Shown: piece by piece, positions 8,790 to 18,213 of the stretch
Layout of the letters: each line of letters begins with the position of its first letter
Position numbering within the stretch: position 1 is the first letter of the stretch
DNA from: Terriglobia bacterium
GTDB taxonomy: Bacteria; Acidobacteriota; Terriglobia; Bryobacterales; Bryobacteraceae
NCBI GenBank assembly: GCA_020073305.1
Contig: JAIQFK010000012.1
Location: forward strand, 145,081-209,080
Direction: 5' to 3'
DNA: 64,000 nt
Notes under the pieces: generated by a model
The model's database searches: none
What the model saw: only the letters and a program-made list of their open reading frames with translations
Told to the model about the DNA's origin: nothing
Position numbers and translations under genes: made by a program

Positions 8790-9121
8790 GCAAACGGCCG
8801 CTCGAAAGCACGCCGCAGGAAGTCAACCAGCGAATGACGGCTGGTGAGGAGTTGCGACTCGTCGACGTGCGTGAGCTGTTTGAGTTTCAGCAGGCGCGCA
8901 TTGAGGGGGCGGAGCTGATTCCGATGCGGTCGGTGCCGCAGGCGCTTTCATCGCTGGAGAGCGAGGAAAAACCGATCGTCGTGTTTTGTCATCACGGCAT
9001 GCGCAGCTTGCAGGTGGTAGGTTGGCTGCGTGAACAGGGCGTGGAGAACTGCACGAGCATGGCGGGCGGGATCGATCGATGGAGTCTGGAGATCGACCGC
9101 AGCGTGCCGCGGTACAGCTAG
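8777..9121 (+). CDS. Rhodanese-like sulfurtransferase domain protein
   Basis: A 114-residue single rhodanese domain. 'TPQEVNQRM', 'LRLVDVRELFEFQQARIEGA' and 'IVVFCHHGMRS' match the family, and C71 heads the active-site loop CHHGMRS. The domain would carry a persulfide on this cysteine and transfer sulfur; partners are unknown. The first domain strand requires a start before the ATG at 8834. The frame has a stop at 8774-8776, so the only upstream start is the GTG at 8777, inside the seventh repeat unit. There is no other Shine-Dalgarno sequence than the AGG of the repeats. It converges with the ADOP permease gene 7 bases away. Confidence 0.85.
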   Translation: MPGFSKRPLESTPQEVNQRMTAGEELRLVDVRELFEFQQARIEGAELIPMRSVPQALSSLESEEKPIVVFCHHGMRSLQVVGWLREQGVENCTSMAGGIDRWSLEIDRSVPRYS

Positions 9122-9128
9122 CATGCGG

Positions 9129-11606
9129 TCACTCTTCTCGTAAGGTGCTCATGGGATCCAAGCGCGCGGCGCGGCGGGCGGGAAGATAGCCGGCGAGCAA
9201 GGCGACGGCTAAGAGAATGGTTCCGGCGAGGGCCAGCGTTCCCGGGTCGCTGGGGCTGATCTCATAGAGCATGCCGCGGATCAGGCGTGTGCTCGCGGCC
9301 GCCGCGAGAAAACCGACGGCCATTCCGCCGGCCACCAGCAGCAGCACTTCGCGCAGTACCATCCACAGGATTGTCTTCTGCTCCGCTCCCAGGGCGAGGC
9401 GGATGCCGATCTCGCTTCTCCTGCGCACAACGTTGTAGGACATCACGCCGTAGAGGCCGATCGCGGCCAGCAGCAACGCCAGCAGGCCGAAAAAGCCAGA
9501 GAGGCTGGCCAGCAGCCGCTCGCGATTGAGGGATTCGTTGACCTGGAGGGCGAGAGTGTTGAATTCGAGATTGAGGTAGCGATTGGTCTGCTCGAACGCA
9601 GCCTTCACAGGAGAGATGAGGGTGGTCGCGCCTCCCGCGGTGCGGATCTCGAAGATGTTCGAGCCCCAAGGGTCCTCGTCCTGGCTCATGGGGATATATG
9701 CAGTCGGCAAAGTCGTTTCACGCAATTCGCCGTACTTTGCGTCCTTCACCAGGCCGACCACCAAGGTGGAAATCACCACCCCCGGTTTCATTGCCTCGTG
9801 ATAGAACTTCCCGATCGGATTTATGCCGGCGAAGAATTTCCTGGCCATGGCTTGATTGATGATGGCGACAAGCGGCGAACCTTTCGTATCGTGGACGCTG
9901 AAATCACGGCCGGCGAGAATCGGCGTATCGAGTGTTTGAAAGAACATCGGAGTGACGCGATTGAAGTAAACGATGGAATCCTCCCGTGATTTGGGCGAGA
10001 AAGAGTCCGCTTGAACCTCTTCGTTCCAGAAGCCTCCGCTGATGGGTGTCATCACGGATCGGCTGGCGGACCGGACTCCGGGAAGGGAGCGGACGTTTTC
10101 AAGGATCTGGTCGTACACGACGCCCAAGCGGTCTTTCGGGATCTTGGAGTTGCCCGGCTCGACATGCACGAGGAGGACGTTCTCGCGATTGAAGCCGGCA
10201 TCCACGGCCATGAGTTTCCGGAAGGTGGTTACCAAGAGGCCGGCGCCAATAAGCAGCACGAGGGACAATGCGACCTGCGAAATGACTAGAGTCTTTCCCA
10301 AGCGCAGCCGGCTTCCCGCCAGACCGCGCGCATTCTCCTTCATGGCGGCATTCAGCGGAATGCGGGTGCCACGCCACGCTGGCGCGACTCCGAACAGAAT
10401 CCCGGTAGCCAATGCGACGGCTACGGTGAAGCCAATGACCCTGAGGTTGGTGGCAACGTCGAGGAAGATCTGCTCGTTCTGCTTGGATACATACCGCACG
10501 AGCAGCGCGGCGCCCCAATTGGCGAGCACAATGCCGAGCGCAGCGCCGATCAGCGAGAGTACAACGCTCTCCGTGAGAAACTGGCGGATCAAGCGGCCGC
10601 GGGAAGCGCCCATCGCCAGGCGCACCGCGACCTCTTTTTGCCGCGAGGAGGCTCGAGCCAGGAGGAGGTTGGCGATGTTGGCACAGGCGATCAGCAGCAC
10701 GGCGCCCACTACAACCGTGAGGATGGCCAGGGCCACGCTGTACTCGGTTCGGAAGTAGCTCAGGCCGTTGGCGGCCGGGGCGGTTTCGAAGCTGTTATGG
10801 AGATACTGCTGCTGATCGTCGCCTCCCCAGTTCGGCGGCACGGTCGCTTGAAAGATCTGCGGGGCCAGTGTCTTCAGACGCGACGTGACCTGTTTTGCAC
10901 CCAGTCCGAGCTTTGGACGGCCGATTACGCGAAGCCACCAGGAACTGCGCTGGTCGAGCATGCTGCCGAATGTCGCGTTGAGAACCGGCTCCACGCAGAT
11001 GGGAACCGCGATCTGCGAGTTACGGCCGATGTCGACTCCGTAGAAGCCAGGCTGAACGACGCCTACGATTTCGAAGGGATGTCCATCGAGCGAGAGGGTG
11101 CGTCCGATCACCTTGCCGTCGCCGCCATAGCGGCTCTGCCAGAAATCGTAGCTGAGCACGGCCAGGGCAGCGCAACCACGGCGATCATCGGCGGGCGTGA
11201 AGGTGCGGCCGAGAATAGCCCGGACTCCGAGGGCGCGAAAGAAATCGCCGCTGGCCAGAACGCCATTGGCGTAGCGGACCTCTCCGCCCGATGCCAGATT
11301 GAACTGGCGGGCGCCCCAGGCGAAGACGCCCGAAAACACATCCTGATGGTCGCGAAGCTGTTCCCAAAGCGGATTGGTGAAGCTGTCGTTGCGGCCGATT
11401 TTGACCTGGAGCAACTCAAGCGGGCGCTCCACGGGCAGGTCCTTGAGCATGACTGCGTCCACGATGCTGAAGATGGCGGTGTTGGCGCCGATGCCGAGCG
11501 CGAGCGACAGGATCGCCACCGTTGCGAACGCTGGGGTATTCTTCAGGTTCCGGAGAGCGTAGCGCAAGTCCTGGCCAAGCGTGTCCAGTAAATGCGGCAG
11601 TTGCAT
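9129..11606 (-). CDS. MacB/FtsX-type permease (ADOP family)
   Basis: An 825-residue permease without an ATPase domain. The N-terminus 'LGQDLRYALRNLKNTPAFATVAILSLALGIGANTA' is the usual opening of acidobacterial duplicated orphan permeases. The first membrane segment (about 28-50) is followed by a periplasmic MacB-PCD domain, three membrane segments with an FtsX core (about 290-430, 'ANIANLLLARASSRQKEVAVRLAMGA'), a second periplasmic domain and a second FtsX core (about 700-820, 'RRRSEIGIRLALGAEQKTI'). It would act in the inner membrane with a separately encoded ATPase, exporting or remodelling an unknown substrate. The start is supported by AAGGAG upstream. It is divergent from the phosphatase-like gene at 11682, with 75 bases between. 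Confidence 0.92.
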   Translation of the reverse strand: MQLPHLLDTLGQDLRYALRNLKNTPAFATVAILSLALGIGANTAIFSIVDAVMLKDLPVERPLELLQVKIGRNDSFTNPLWEQLRDHQDVFSGVFAWGARQFNLASGGEVRYANGVLASGDFFRALGVRAILGRTFTPADDRRGCAALAVLSYDFWQSRYGGDGKVIGRTLSLDGHPFEIVGVVQPGFYGVDIGRNSQIAVPICVEPVLNATFGSMLDQRSSWWLRVIGRPKLGLGAKQVTSRLKTLAPQIFQATVPPNWGGDDQQQYLHNSFETAPAANGLSYFRTEYSVALAILTVVVGAVLLIACANIANLLLARASSRQKEVAVRLAMGASRGRLIRQFLTESVVLSLIGAALGIVLANWGAALLVRYVSKQNEQIFLDVATNLRVIGFTVAVALATGILFGVAPAWRGTRIPLNAAMKENARGLAGSRLRLGKTLVISQVALSLVLLIGAGLLVTTFRKLMAVDAGFNRENVLLVHVEPGNSKIPKDRLGVVYDQILENVRSLPGVRSASRSVMTPISGGFWNEEVQADSFSPKSREDSIVYFNRVTPMFFQTLDTPILAGRDFSVHDTKGSPLVAIINQAMARKFFAGINPIGKFYHEAMKPGVVISTLVVGLVKDAKYGELRETTLPTAYIPMSQDEDPWGSNIFEIRTAGGATTLISPVKAAFEQTNRYLNLEFNTLALQVNESLNRERLLASLSGFFGLLALLLAAIGLYGVMSYNVVRRRSEIGIRLALGAEQKTILWMVLREVLLLVAGGMAVGFLAAAASTRLIRGMLYEISPSDPGTLALAGTILLAVALLAGYLPARRAARLDPMSTLREE

Positions 11607-11681
11607 GTCGCAACTCCTTCTTCTGGCCGCCAGTGTACCCCTTTTGAAACAGTAGTGAAACCGTGGGTGGGATATGATTCC

Positions 11682-12797
11682 ATGATGCGCTTATTTTCGC
11701 TGCTGGCGGCCCCCGCCTTGATTTGCTTCGTTTGCGCAGGGGCGCCGCGCGAGACTCGCAACATCATTCTCGTCACGGCGGACGGATTGCGGTGGCAGGA
11801 TCTGTTTGGCGGCATGGATCCTATGCTGAAAGACGAGAAAAGCGCGGGGATGGAGCATGAGGCGGCGCTGAAAGCCAAATTTTGGCGACCTACTCCGGAA
11901 GATCGCCGCAGTGTCCTCATGCCTTTCTTTTGGACGACGCTCGCGCCGAAGGGCGTGGTGCTCGGCAACGTCAAGAAGGGGAGTTCGGTGCGGGTGACCA
12001 ATGCGTATCGCGTCTCGTATCCGGGCTATTCCGAGATTCTCACCGGGCGTGCGCAGGATGAGGCCATTCGCGGCAACGAGGCCGTTCGCAACCCCAGTTC
12101 CACGGTACTCGAGTTCCTGCGGCGGAAGCTCGATCTGGACGCTTCGCAGGTGGCTTTGTTCGCGTCGTGGGAGATGTTTCATTTGATCGGCGAGCACCAG
12201 CCTGGTTCGATCGTCATTAACGCGGGGTATCGGGATTATGACGGCCCGAATCGGTCCGCGAGGATGCGCGAATTGAGCGCTCTGCAATTCCAGGTGCTCA
12301 CACCGTGGACCGAAGAGCGCCATGATTACATCACTTTCGAAATGGCGCTGGAGTACATGAAACTCGCAAAACCGCGGGTCGTGCACATAGCGTTCGACGA
12401 GACCGATGACTGGGCGCACGACAAGCGCTACAATCGCGTCCTGGACGCGATCAATTACCTGGACCGCTGCCTGGCCAGGCTGTGGGACGCGATTCAGGAT
12501 GTGCCCGAGTACCGCGACAAGACCACGTTCATCGTGACGGCGGATCACGGGCGCGGCGGAACCATCGAAGACTGGCACTCGCACGGGAAAGAGGTAGCGG
12601 GCGCGGAGCAGATCTGGGTGGCGATCGTGGGACCGGACACTCCGGCGATGGGCGAGGCGGCGAATGTGCCGGAAATATTTCAGCGAGACATAGCTCCCAC
12701 GATGCTCGATCTGATGGGCATCGATTACCGGGAGTACGAAGGAGTGCTGGGCCGGCCGATCGCGATGGGGCTGCCGAAATCCGTGGAAGGGCGTTAG
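11682..12797 (+). CDS. Secreted alkaline-phosphatase-superfamily (phosphodiesterase/sulfatase-like) enzyme
   Basis: I place the start at 11682 because 'MMRLFSLLAAPALICFVCAGA' is a clean signal peptide; an earlier in-frame start at 11592 would bury it. That leaves about 371 residues. Metal-site motifs of the superfamily are visible: 'NIILVTADGLRW' near the mature N-terminus, a nucleophile region 'YPGYSEILTGRA', 'ETDDWAHDKRY', and 'FIVTADHGRGG' followed by 'DWHSHG'. This pattern suits a periplasmic phosphodiesterase or nucleotide pyrophosphatase-like hydrolase more than a sulfatase, since the Cys-x-Pro sulfatase motif is absent. The substrate is unknown. It stands alone between a divergent permease and an Oar-like receptor. 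Confidence 0.82.
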   Translation: MMRLFSLLAAPALICFVCAGAPRETRNIILVTADGLRWQDLFGGMDPMLKDEKSAGMEHEAALKAKFWRPTPEDRRSVLMPFFWTTLAPKGVVLGNVKKGSSVRVTNAYRVSYPGYSEILTGRAQDEAIRGNEAVRNPSSTVLEFLRRKLDLDASQVALFASWEMFHLIGEHQPGSIVINAGYRDYDGPNRSARMRELSALQFQVLTPWTEERHDYITFEMALEYMKLAKPRVVHIAFDETDDWAHDKRYNRVLDAINYLDRCLARLWDAIQDVPEYRDKTTFIVTADHGRGGTIEDWHSHGKEVAGAEQIWVAIVGPDTPAMGEAANVPEIFQRDIAPTMLDLMGIDYREYEGVLGRPIAMGLPKSVEGR

Positions 12798-12875
12798 CGA
12801 TTCGCCGACCAGGCCGGCGCCCCAAGAGCGCTTTCCCGGGATTGGTTTGTTTACAAAGCCCGGTTCCTGGCGCGC

Positions 12876-12903
12876 TTGACAAGCTGATGACCCTACCTAT
12901 AGG
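12876..12903 (+). promoter_or_regulatory. Sigma-70-type promoter for the Oar-like receptor
   Basis: A consensus -35 box TTGACA (12876-12881), a 16-base spacer and a -10 box TATAGG (12898-12903) lie 86 bases before the receptor start at 12989. No gene is seen in 12798-12988 apart from this. Confidence 0.55.
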
Positions 12904-12988
12904 CTCTTTTTAATCAACCTGTAACATCGTTGGTTTAGGGCTGATGCCACGTTCGCTTTGGAATCTACGCCCAAGGGGGGTCTCTGCT

Positions 12989-15900
12989 ATGAGTCTTCGC
13001 TTAAAATTTTTGGCGGCTATTGCCGTGTTCGCTGTTCCGTGCGCGATCGCGCAAACCACCGGGACGATGCAAGGCACGGTCAAGGACACGTCGGGCTCGA
13101 TTGTTCCAGGAGCTAGGATCACGGCGAAACTGGAAGGCGGCTCGGTGACGCGCTCGAACACCTCGGATGGCCGCGGGGAGTTCGTTCTGCCGACGATGCC
13201 GGTAGGCCAGTACACGATCGAGATCGAGGCCACTGGATTCAAGAAATTCGTGCAGGCCCACGTGGAAGTGACCCTCGGACACGTCATCAACGTGAACGCC
13301 ACGCTGGAACTGGGCGAGGTCACGCAAACCGTAGAGGTTCAGGCCCAAGGAGTGCAGGTGGAGATGACCAGTACGCAACTCGGCGCGGTGGTCACCTCGC
13401 GAGCGGTAGTCAATTTGCCGCTCAATTCGCGGGACACCTACCAGTTGCTCCAACTGCAGCCCGGGGTTCAATCCCAGCAGGGCTACGATCTGTTTGCGGG
13501 CAGCGAGAACGCCGGCGTCGTGTCGGTGAACGGCGGGCGCGGGCGGTCGAACAACTTCAACGTCAACGGGGGCGACGCCAATGACCTTTTCATTTCCACG
13601 CCGGCAGTCGAGCCATCGCCCGATACGATCGAAGAATTTCGCGTGCTAACCAACACGTTTGACGCCGAGTATGGCCGAAATTCGGGCTCGGTGGTCAATG
13701 TCGTCACGAAAAGCGGGGGCAACAATTTTCACGGCGATGTCTACGAGTTCTTCCGCAACCGCGCGCTCAACACGCGCGGGTTCTTTGATTCGGAGAAGCC
13801 GAAGTTCAACCAGAACCAGTTCGGCGGGACGCTAGGGGGGCCGATCAAGAAAGACCGGACCTTCTTTTTTGTTTCCGCCGAAGACCGCGAGATCCTTCAG
13901 GGCACGTCGTCCGACCTGGTCACCGTGCCCACGATCGCGGAGCGCGGCGGCGACTTCTCGCAGGGTCCGAATGGGCCGCAAAGCACCTTCAGCGGCACAC
14001 TGACCGATGACTATCTGGCGAAAGCACTCAACGCGCGGCCAGGCTGCGCAGGCGCCGTGGCGCAGGGGGGTGGAGCGCCTCTGGCCGCAGGGACGGCGTG
14101 GAGCGCGATTTTTCCCAACAACAAAATTCCGGCGCCGTGTTTCGACCAGACGGCGCTCGACCTCATGAATCAGTACGTGCCGCTGGCCAATCGCGGCCTC
14201 AATCAACTGCAACTCGTACCGGTGGAGAAGAGCAGTGCCATCCAGTCTACGGTGAAGATCGACCACAGAATCAACGACGCGCACCAGTTGAGCTTCTACT
14301 ATTTCCTCGATGATTCCGCAGATAGCCGGCCCTTTTCACACTTCCAGGCAGCGGGCGCCAACGTTACTGGTTTCGGCTCAAATTACAGCACGCGCACCCA
14401 ACAGTTCAACCTGACCGAGACCTGGATCGCAAGTCCCAGCGTGGTGAACGAAGCGCGGTTCACTTATTTCCGCGAGGGCCAACTCAAGTTCAATCATCCC
14501 CTGCACACCAACCTGGTGCAGGATTCCTGCAAGACGGTGCCTTCCGGCCAGTGCTTTTCCGATCCGACCAATCCGGTGTCTGGAATCACCCCGGGCCTAG
14601 GCCCGACCCACGAAGGCGTGCCCTTCATCTCGCTCAGCGGGGGATTCAATATCGGCAACAACTCCGAAGGCGAGCTGCCGCAGATCGGCAACAGCTTCCA
14701 GTGGTCAGACAGCCTCAGCAAGGTGGCGGGTTCCCACACTTTGAAGTTTGGAGCTGATGTACGGCGTATGCGCTTCGATCAGACGCTGTATTACAACGTG
14801 AATGGCTCGTTCAGCTTCAACGCGGGCGGCACCAACGACGTCGGCTCCGACAACATCTTCCCGGATTACCTGCTCGGCCTCCCAAATGGGTACGGCCAGG
14901 GCTCGGCGCAGGTGGAAAACGTACGGAGTACGGCGCTGTACCTGTACGCGCAAGACAGTTGGAAGCTGCGTAAGAATCTGACGCTGAATTACGGCTTGCG
15001 CTGGGAGCTGACCACGCCGATTCACGATATCGGCCGCCGCGTGCAGACATTCCGGCCGGGACAGGCGACGCAGACCTATCCCTGCCAACTGAGCGCGGAC
15101 AACCCGCTGGTGCAGACGTTCGGCACGACGGATTGCAGCCCGGGGAGCGCGGGTGAGTCCGTGTTTCCGCTGGGAGAAGTGGTTCCCGGGGACAAGGGCG
15201 TGCCGGACGCACTGACCTCGACCTACTACAAAGCTTTCGGACCGCGCATCGGCCTGGCCTGGAGTCCTTCCGCCGATTCGGGTTTCTGGCACAAGGTGTT
15301 CGGCGGCGCCGGAGCAACCAGCATCCGCACGGGCTACGGCATGTTCTACAACCCCGTGGAGCAACTGGTGCTCGAGCAGTTCAGCGCGGAACCTCCGTTC
15401 GGCGGCAGCTCGTTCTTCAGCAACACGATGTTCAACACGCCATTTGTCGAGCAAAACGGCACGGTTGTGCCCAACCCGTTCAACGGCATCCTCGATCCCA
15501 AGCGCGGCACGCCGATCGACTGGTCGCGATTCCGGCCGATCCTGTTGTTCGGCGAGTTCCAGCCGCACCTGCGAGCGCAGTATGCGGAGCAATACAACTT
15601 CACCATTCAACGCCAACTGCCTGGCGATACGCTGTTGCAGATCGGGTACGTGGGATCGCAGGGCCATCGTCTGCTGGCATCACACGACCTGAATTACGGC
15701 CAGGCACAGCCCTGCCTGGATCTGAATCAGCTTTCGACTTTGGCGAACGACCCCGGACTGGCGTGTGGCACGTTCTATGCCGATTCCGCCTTCAGCATTG
15801 CAGCCAATGAAATTCCGGCGGGGTTCACGCTGCACCTGCCGTACGGCTCGGTGAAGACCGTGACCGGTCCCAATCCGAATCCCATCACGCTGGTCGGATT

Positions 15901-16738
15901 GCGTCCGTATTCCTCGCCGCTGTGCGAACCGACCACGGGAGTAGGCTGCCCGCCAGACGGTGTGCCGATATTCTCGAGTATTTTTGCCGAAGACACCATC
16001 AGCAATTCGAATTACAACTCGCTGCAGGTCAGCGCGGAGAAACGCTTTTCCAAAGGCCTGCAATTCCAGGCGGCGTATACCTACAGCAAGTCCATCGACA
16101 ATGCCTCCAGTTTTGAGAATGTGCTGAACCCGCAGAACTATAGCCTGAGCCGCTCGCTTTCTCTGTTCGACGCGCGCCAGCGATTCGTCTTCAGTTACTT
16201 TTACCAATTGCCGAAGTTCAGTTTTCACGGGCTGGCTGACAAACTCTTCAATGGGTGGGAGACTTCCGGAATTCTCACCTTCCAAAGCGGGTTTCCGGTC
16301 TTCATCACTTCGTCGGACGACAACGAGCTGATGTACAGCGCGTTCTTTACGTATCCTGGCGAGCCGAACCTGGTGGCGCCCGTTCACCGGCTTAACCCCC
16401 GCAACGGGTACAATCTGGCGTTCGATCCCTCGTCGTTCCAGCAACCCGTGGACAGCAATGGCAATCCGTTGGGGATCATCGGGAATTCATCTCGTTCGGT
16501 TTGCTGCGGACCCGGAATCAACAATATCGATTTCAGCCTGCTGAAAGACACCAAGCTCACCGAACGGTTCAAGATGGAATTCCGCGCGGAGTTCTTCAAT
16601 CTCGTCAACCACGCGCAGTTTTCGAAAGTGGATGGCAACATTTCCGACGGCGATGTGACGCAGGGAGGTACGTTCGGCAAGGTACTGAGGGCGCGCGATC
16701 CCAGGCTGATCCAGTTCGCGATGAAGCTGATTTTTTAG
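12989..16738 (+). CDS. TonB-dependent receptor, Oar-like, with carboxypeptidase regulatory-like domain
   Basis: A complete protein of about 1,249 residues. I choose ATG 12989 over the upstream ATG 12944 because it follows AAGGGGGG at 8 bases and opens a signal peptide ending near 'AIAQ'. Next come a carboxypeptidase regulatory-like beta-sandwich (about 25-110, 'GTVKDTSGSIVPGARI', 'YTIEIEATGFKKF'), a plug domain (about 130-250, 'NVNGGDANDLFISTPAVEP') and a long barrel. It ends 'QFAMKLIF' with the terminal Phe. Repeated family text includes 'FHGDVYEFFRNRALN' and 'NQFGGTLGGPIKKDRTFFF'. It would sit in the outer membrane; the ligand is not known. Its own promoter precedes it and a hairpin follows, so it looks monocistronic. 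Confidence 0.93.
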   Translation: MSLRLKFLAAIAVFAVPCAIAQTTGTMQGTVKDTSGSIVPGARITAKLEGGSVTRSNTSDGRGEFVLPTMPVGQYTIEIEATGFKKFVQAHVEVTLGHVINVNATLELGEVTQTVEVQAQGVQVEMTSTQLGAVVTSRAVVNLPLNSRDTYQLLQLQPGVQSQQGYDLFAGSENAGVVSVNGGRGRSNNFNVNGGDANDLFISTPAVEPSPDTIEEFRVLTNTFDAEYGRNSGSVVNVVTKSGGNNFHGDVYEFFRNRALNTRGFFDSEKPKFNQNQFGGTLGGPIKKDRTFFFVSAEDREILQGTSSDLVTVPTIAERGGDFSQGPNGPQSTFSGTLTDDYLAKALNARPGCAGAVAQGGGAPLAAGTAWSAIFPNNKIPAPCFDQTALDLMNQYVPLANRGLNQLQLVPVEKSSAIQSTVKIDHRINDAHQLSFYYFLDDSADSRPFSHFQAAGANVTGFGSNYSTRTQQFNLTETWIASPSVVNEARFTYFREGQLKFNHPLHTNLVQDSCKTVPSGQCFSDPTNPVSGITPGLGPTHEGVPFISLSGGFNIGNNSEGELPQIGNSFQWSDSLSKVAGSHTLKFGADVRRMRFDQTLYYNVNGSFSFNAGGTNDVGSDNIFPDYLLGLPNGYGQGSAQVENVRSTALYLYAQDSWKLRKNLTLNYGLRWELTTPIHDIGRRVQTFRPGQATQTYPCQLSADNPLVQTFGTTDCSPGSAGESVFPLGEVVPGDKGVPDALTSTYYKAFGPRIGLAWSPSADSGFWHKVFGGAGATSIRTGYGMFYNPVEQLVLEQFSAEPPFGGSSFFSNTMFNTPFVEQNGTVVPNPFNGILDPKRGTPIDWSRFRPILLFGEFQPHLRAQYAEQYNFTIQRQLPGDTLLQIGYVGSQGHRLLASHDLNYGQAQPCLDLNQLSTLANDPGLACGTFYADSAFSIAANEIPAGFTLHLPYGSVKTVTGPNPNPITLVGLRPYSSPLCEPTTGVGCPPDGVPIFSSIFAEDTISNSNYNSLQVSAEKRFSKGLQFQAAYTYSKSIDNASSFENVLNPQNYSLSRSLSLFDARQRFVFSYFYQLPKFSFHGLADKLFNGWETSGILTFQSGFPVFITSSDDNELMYSAFFTYPGEPNLVAPVHRLNPRNGYNLAFDPSSFQQPVDSNGNPLGIIGNSSRSVCCGPGINNIDFSLLKDTKLTERFKMEFRAEFFNLVNHAQFSKVDGNISDGDVTQGGTFGKVLRARDPRLIQFAMKLIF

Positions 16739-16741
16739 TGG

Positions 16742-16766
16742 CCTGCTAAGCTTGAACGATAGCAGG
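16742..16766 (+). terminator. Hairpin after the Oar-like receptor
   Basis: CCTGCTA and TAGCAGG form a perfect 7-base-pair stem with an 11-base loop, three bases after the receptor stop. There is no clear T-run after it, so intrinsic termination is uncertain. It separates the receptor from the polyamine operon. Confidence 0.4.
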
Positions 16767-16809
16767 AAAGCTGTACAAACTTGGCGATTGCCCAAAGGAA
16801 ACCCTGTAG

Positions 16810-18186
16810 ATGTACAACGCATTGAAAAAGGAGCTGGAGACTTACGAACGCCGCACGCCGCGCTCGCGTGACGCGTATCAGAAAACCGCAAAACGAGTAC
16901 CGCTCGGTGTAGCCAGTAACTATCGTTTTTACCCGCCGTATCCCATTTCAGTGAAGGATGGCCGAGGCGGCCGCATCCATGACGTGGACGGCAACGAATA
17001 CATCGATCACAATCTTTGCTACGGCGCGCTGATGGCGGGGCACTGCCATCCGGCGGTGATGAAGGCGGTCCGCGAACGCCTGGAGATTGGCACGCTGTTC
17101 GGCATGCCGCACAGCATGGAACTCGAACTGGCGGAGGAAATCTGCGCGCGGTTCCCGGTGGAGATGGTGCGCTTTGGCAATAGCGGGTCGGAAGTAACCA
17201 TGCACTCGCTGCGCCTGGCGCGTGCCGCAACCGGCCGCAGCAAGATCATCAAGATGGAAGGCGGCTATCACGGAGGGCACGACGCGGTTTCAGTCAGCGT
17301 GAAACCCAAGGCCCACCAGTTCGGCGACCCCGAGAATCCCACGCCGGTGATTTCGAGCGCCGGAGTGCTTAAAGGCACCGCCGATGCCACGCTGGTTGCG
17401 CCGTTCAACAACTTACCGGCCATCGAGCGCCTGTTCGCCCAAAATCCAAATGAGATTGCGGCGGTGATTCTCGAGCCGGTCATGATGAACATCGCGTTCT
17501 GCATGCCGGACGAGGGCTATTTGCAGGGGCTGCGCGACATCACGAAGCGCCACGGCGCGCTGTTGATTTTTGACGAAGTGAAGACCGGGGCCAAGCTGGC
17601 GCGGGGCGGCGCTTGTGAATATTTCGGAATCCGGCCGGACATCATCACTCTGGGCAAGTCGATCGGCGGAGGTTTTTCGCTGGCAGCGTTTGCCGCCAGC
17701 CGGGAGATCATGGACGTCATCGCGCAGCAGAAGATGTTCCACGCCGGCACTTACAACACCAATCCGGTGGTGATGGCCGCCGGCCTCGCAACTTTCCGAG
17801 AAGTGCTGACGCCGGCGGCGTACACGCACATCAATAAAATCGGCCGGAAGCTGGTGGAAGGGTACGGCCAGATCATCCGGGACACCGGCCTCATTGCGTA
17901 TGTCGATGGCGCCGGCGCGAACGGCGCGCTGATGTTCTACCCCAAGCGGGTGCGCAATTATCGCGACTGGGTTCAGGCTGACGAGGAGGTCTGGACGCAC
18001 TATTGGTTCGCCATGACCAACCGCGGCGTGATGGCGCAGCCTTACTGGTGGGACGAGCAATGGACGCTTTCGGTGGCACACACCGAAGCCGACATTGACC
18101 GCCACCTGGAGGTGTTCGCGGAAGTGGCTCCGGCGCTGGCCCAGGCTCAACAGGAACGCCAGGCCGTTCCGGCGCACACGGCCTGA
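16810..18186 (+). CDS. Class III PLP-dependent aminotransferase, GSA-aminomutase-like
   Basis: A 458-residue fold-type I enzyme. 'IHDVDGNEYIDHNLCYGALMAGHCHPAV', 'GNSGSEVTMHSLRLARAATGR', 'EGGYHGGHDAV', 'IFDEVKTG' and the PLP-lysine segment 'ITLGKSIGGGFSLAAF' are all in family order. The overall pattern is closest to glutamate-1-semialdehyde aminomutases and related omega-aminotransferases, but the operon holds no haem genes. It is the first gene of a polyamine uptake/oxidation operon, so action on an amine or amino acid derived from polyamines is likelier than haem synthesis. AAAGGA lies nine bases before the ATG. A weak promoter (TTGAAC at 16752, TACAAA at 16774) precedes it. Confidence 0.8.
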   Translation: MYNALKKELETYERRTPRSRDAYQKTAKRVPLGVASNYRFYPPYPISVKDGRGGRIHDVDGNEYIDHNLCYGALMAGHCHPAVMKAVRERLEIGTLFGMPHSMELELAEEICARFPVEMVRFGNSGSEVTMHSLRLARAATGRSKIIKMEGGYHGGHDAVSVSVKPKAHQFGDPENPTPVISSAGVLKGTADATLVAPFNNLPAIERLFAQNPNEIAAVILEPVMMNIAFCMPDEGYLQGLRDITKRHGALLIFDEVKTGAKLARGGACEYFGIRPDIITLGKSIGGGFSLAAFAASREIMDVIAQQKMFHAGTYNTNPVVMAAGLATFREVLTPAAYTHINKIGRKLVEGYGQIIRDTGLIAYVDGAGANGALMFYPKRVRNYRDWVQADEEVWTHYWFAMTNRGVMAQPYWWDEQWTLSVAHTEADIDRHLEVFAEVAPALAQAQQERQAVPAHTA

Positions 18187-18213
18187 AGCGGGCGAGGTAA
18201 TCCTCGGCGCTCG

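Noticed and set aside
16810..18186. hemL (haem biosynthesis) as the name of the first aminotransferase
   Set aside because: The sequence is GSA-aminomutase-like, but the gene sits in a polyamine operon and no haem genes are near, so a specific name is not justified.
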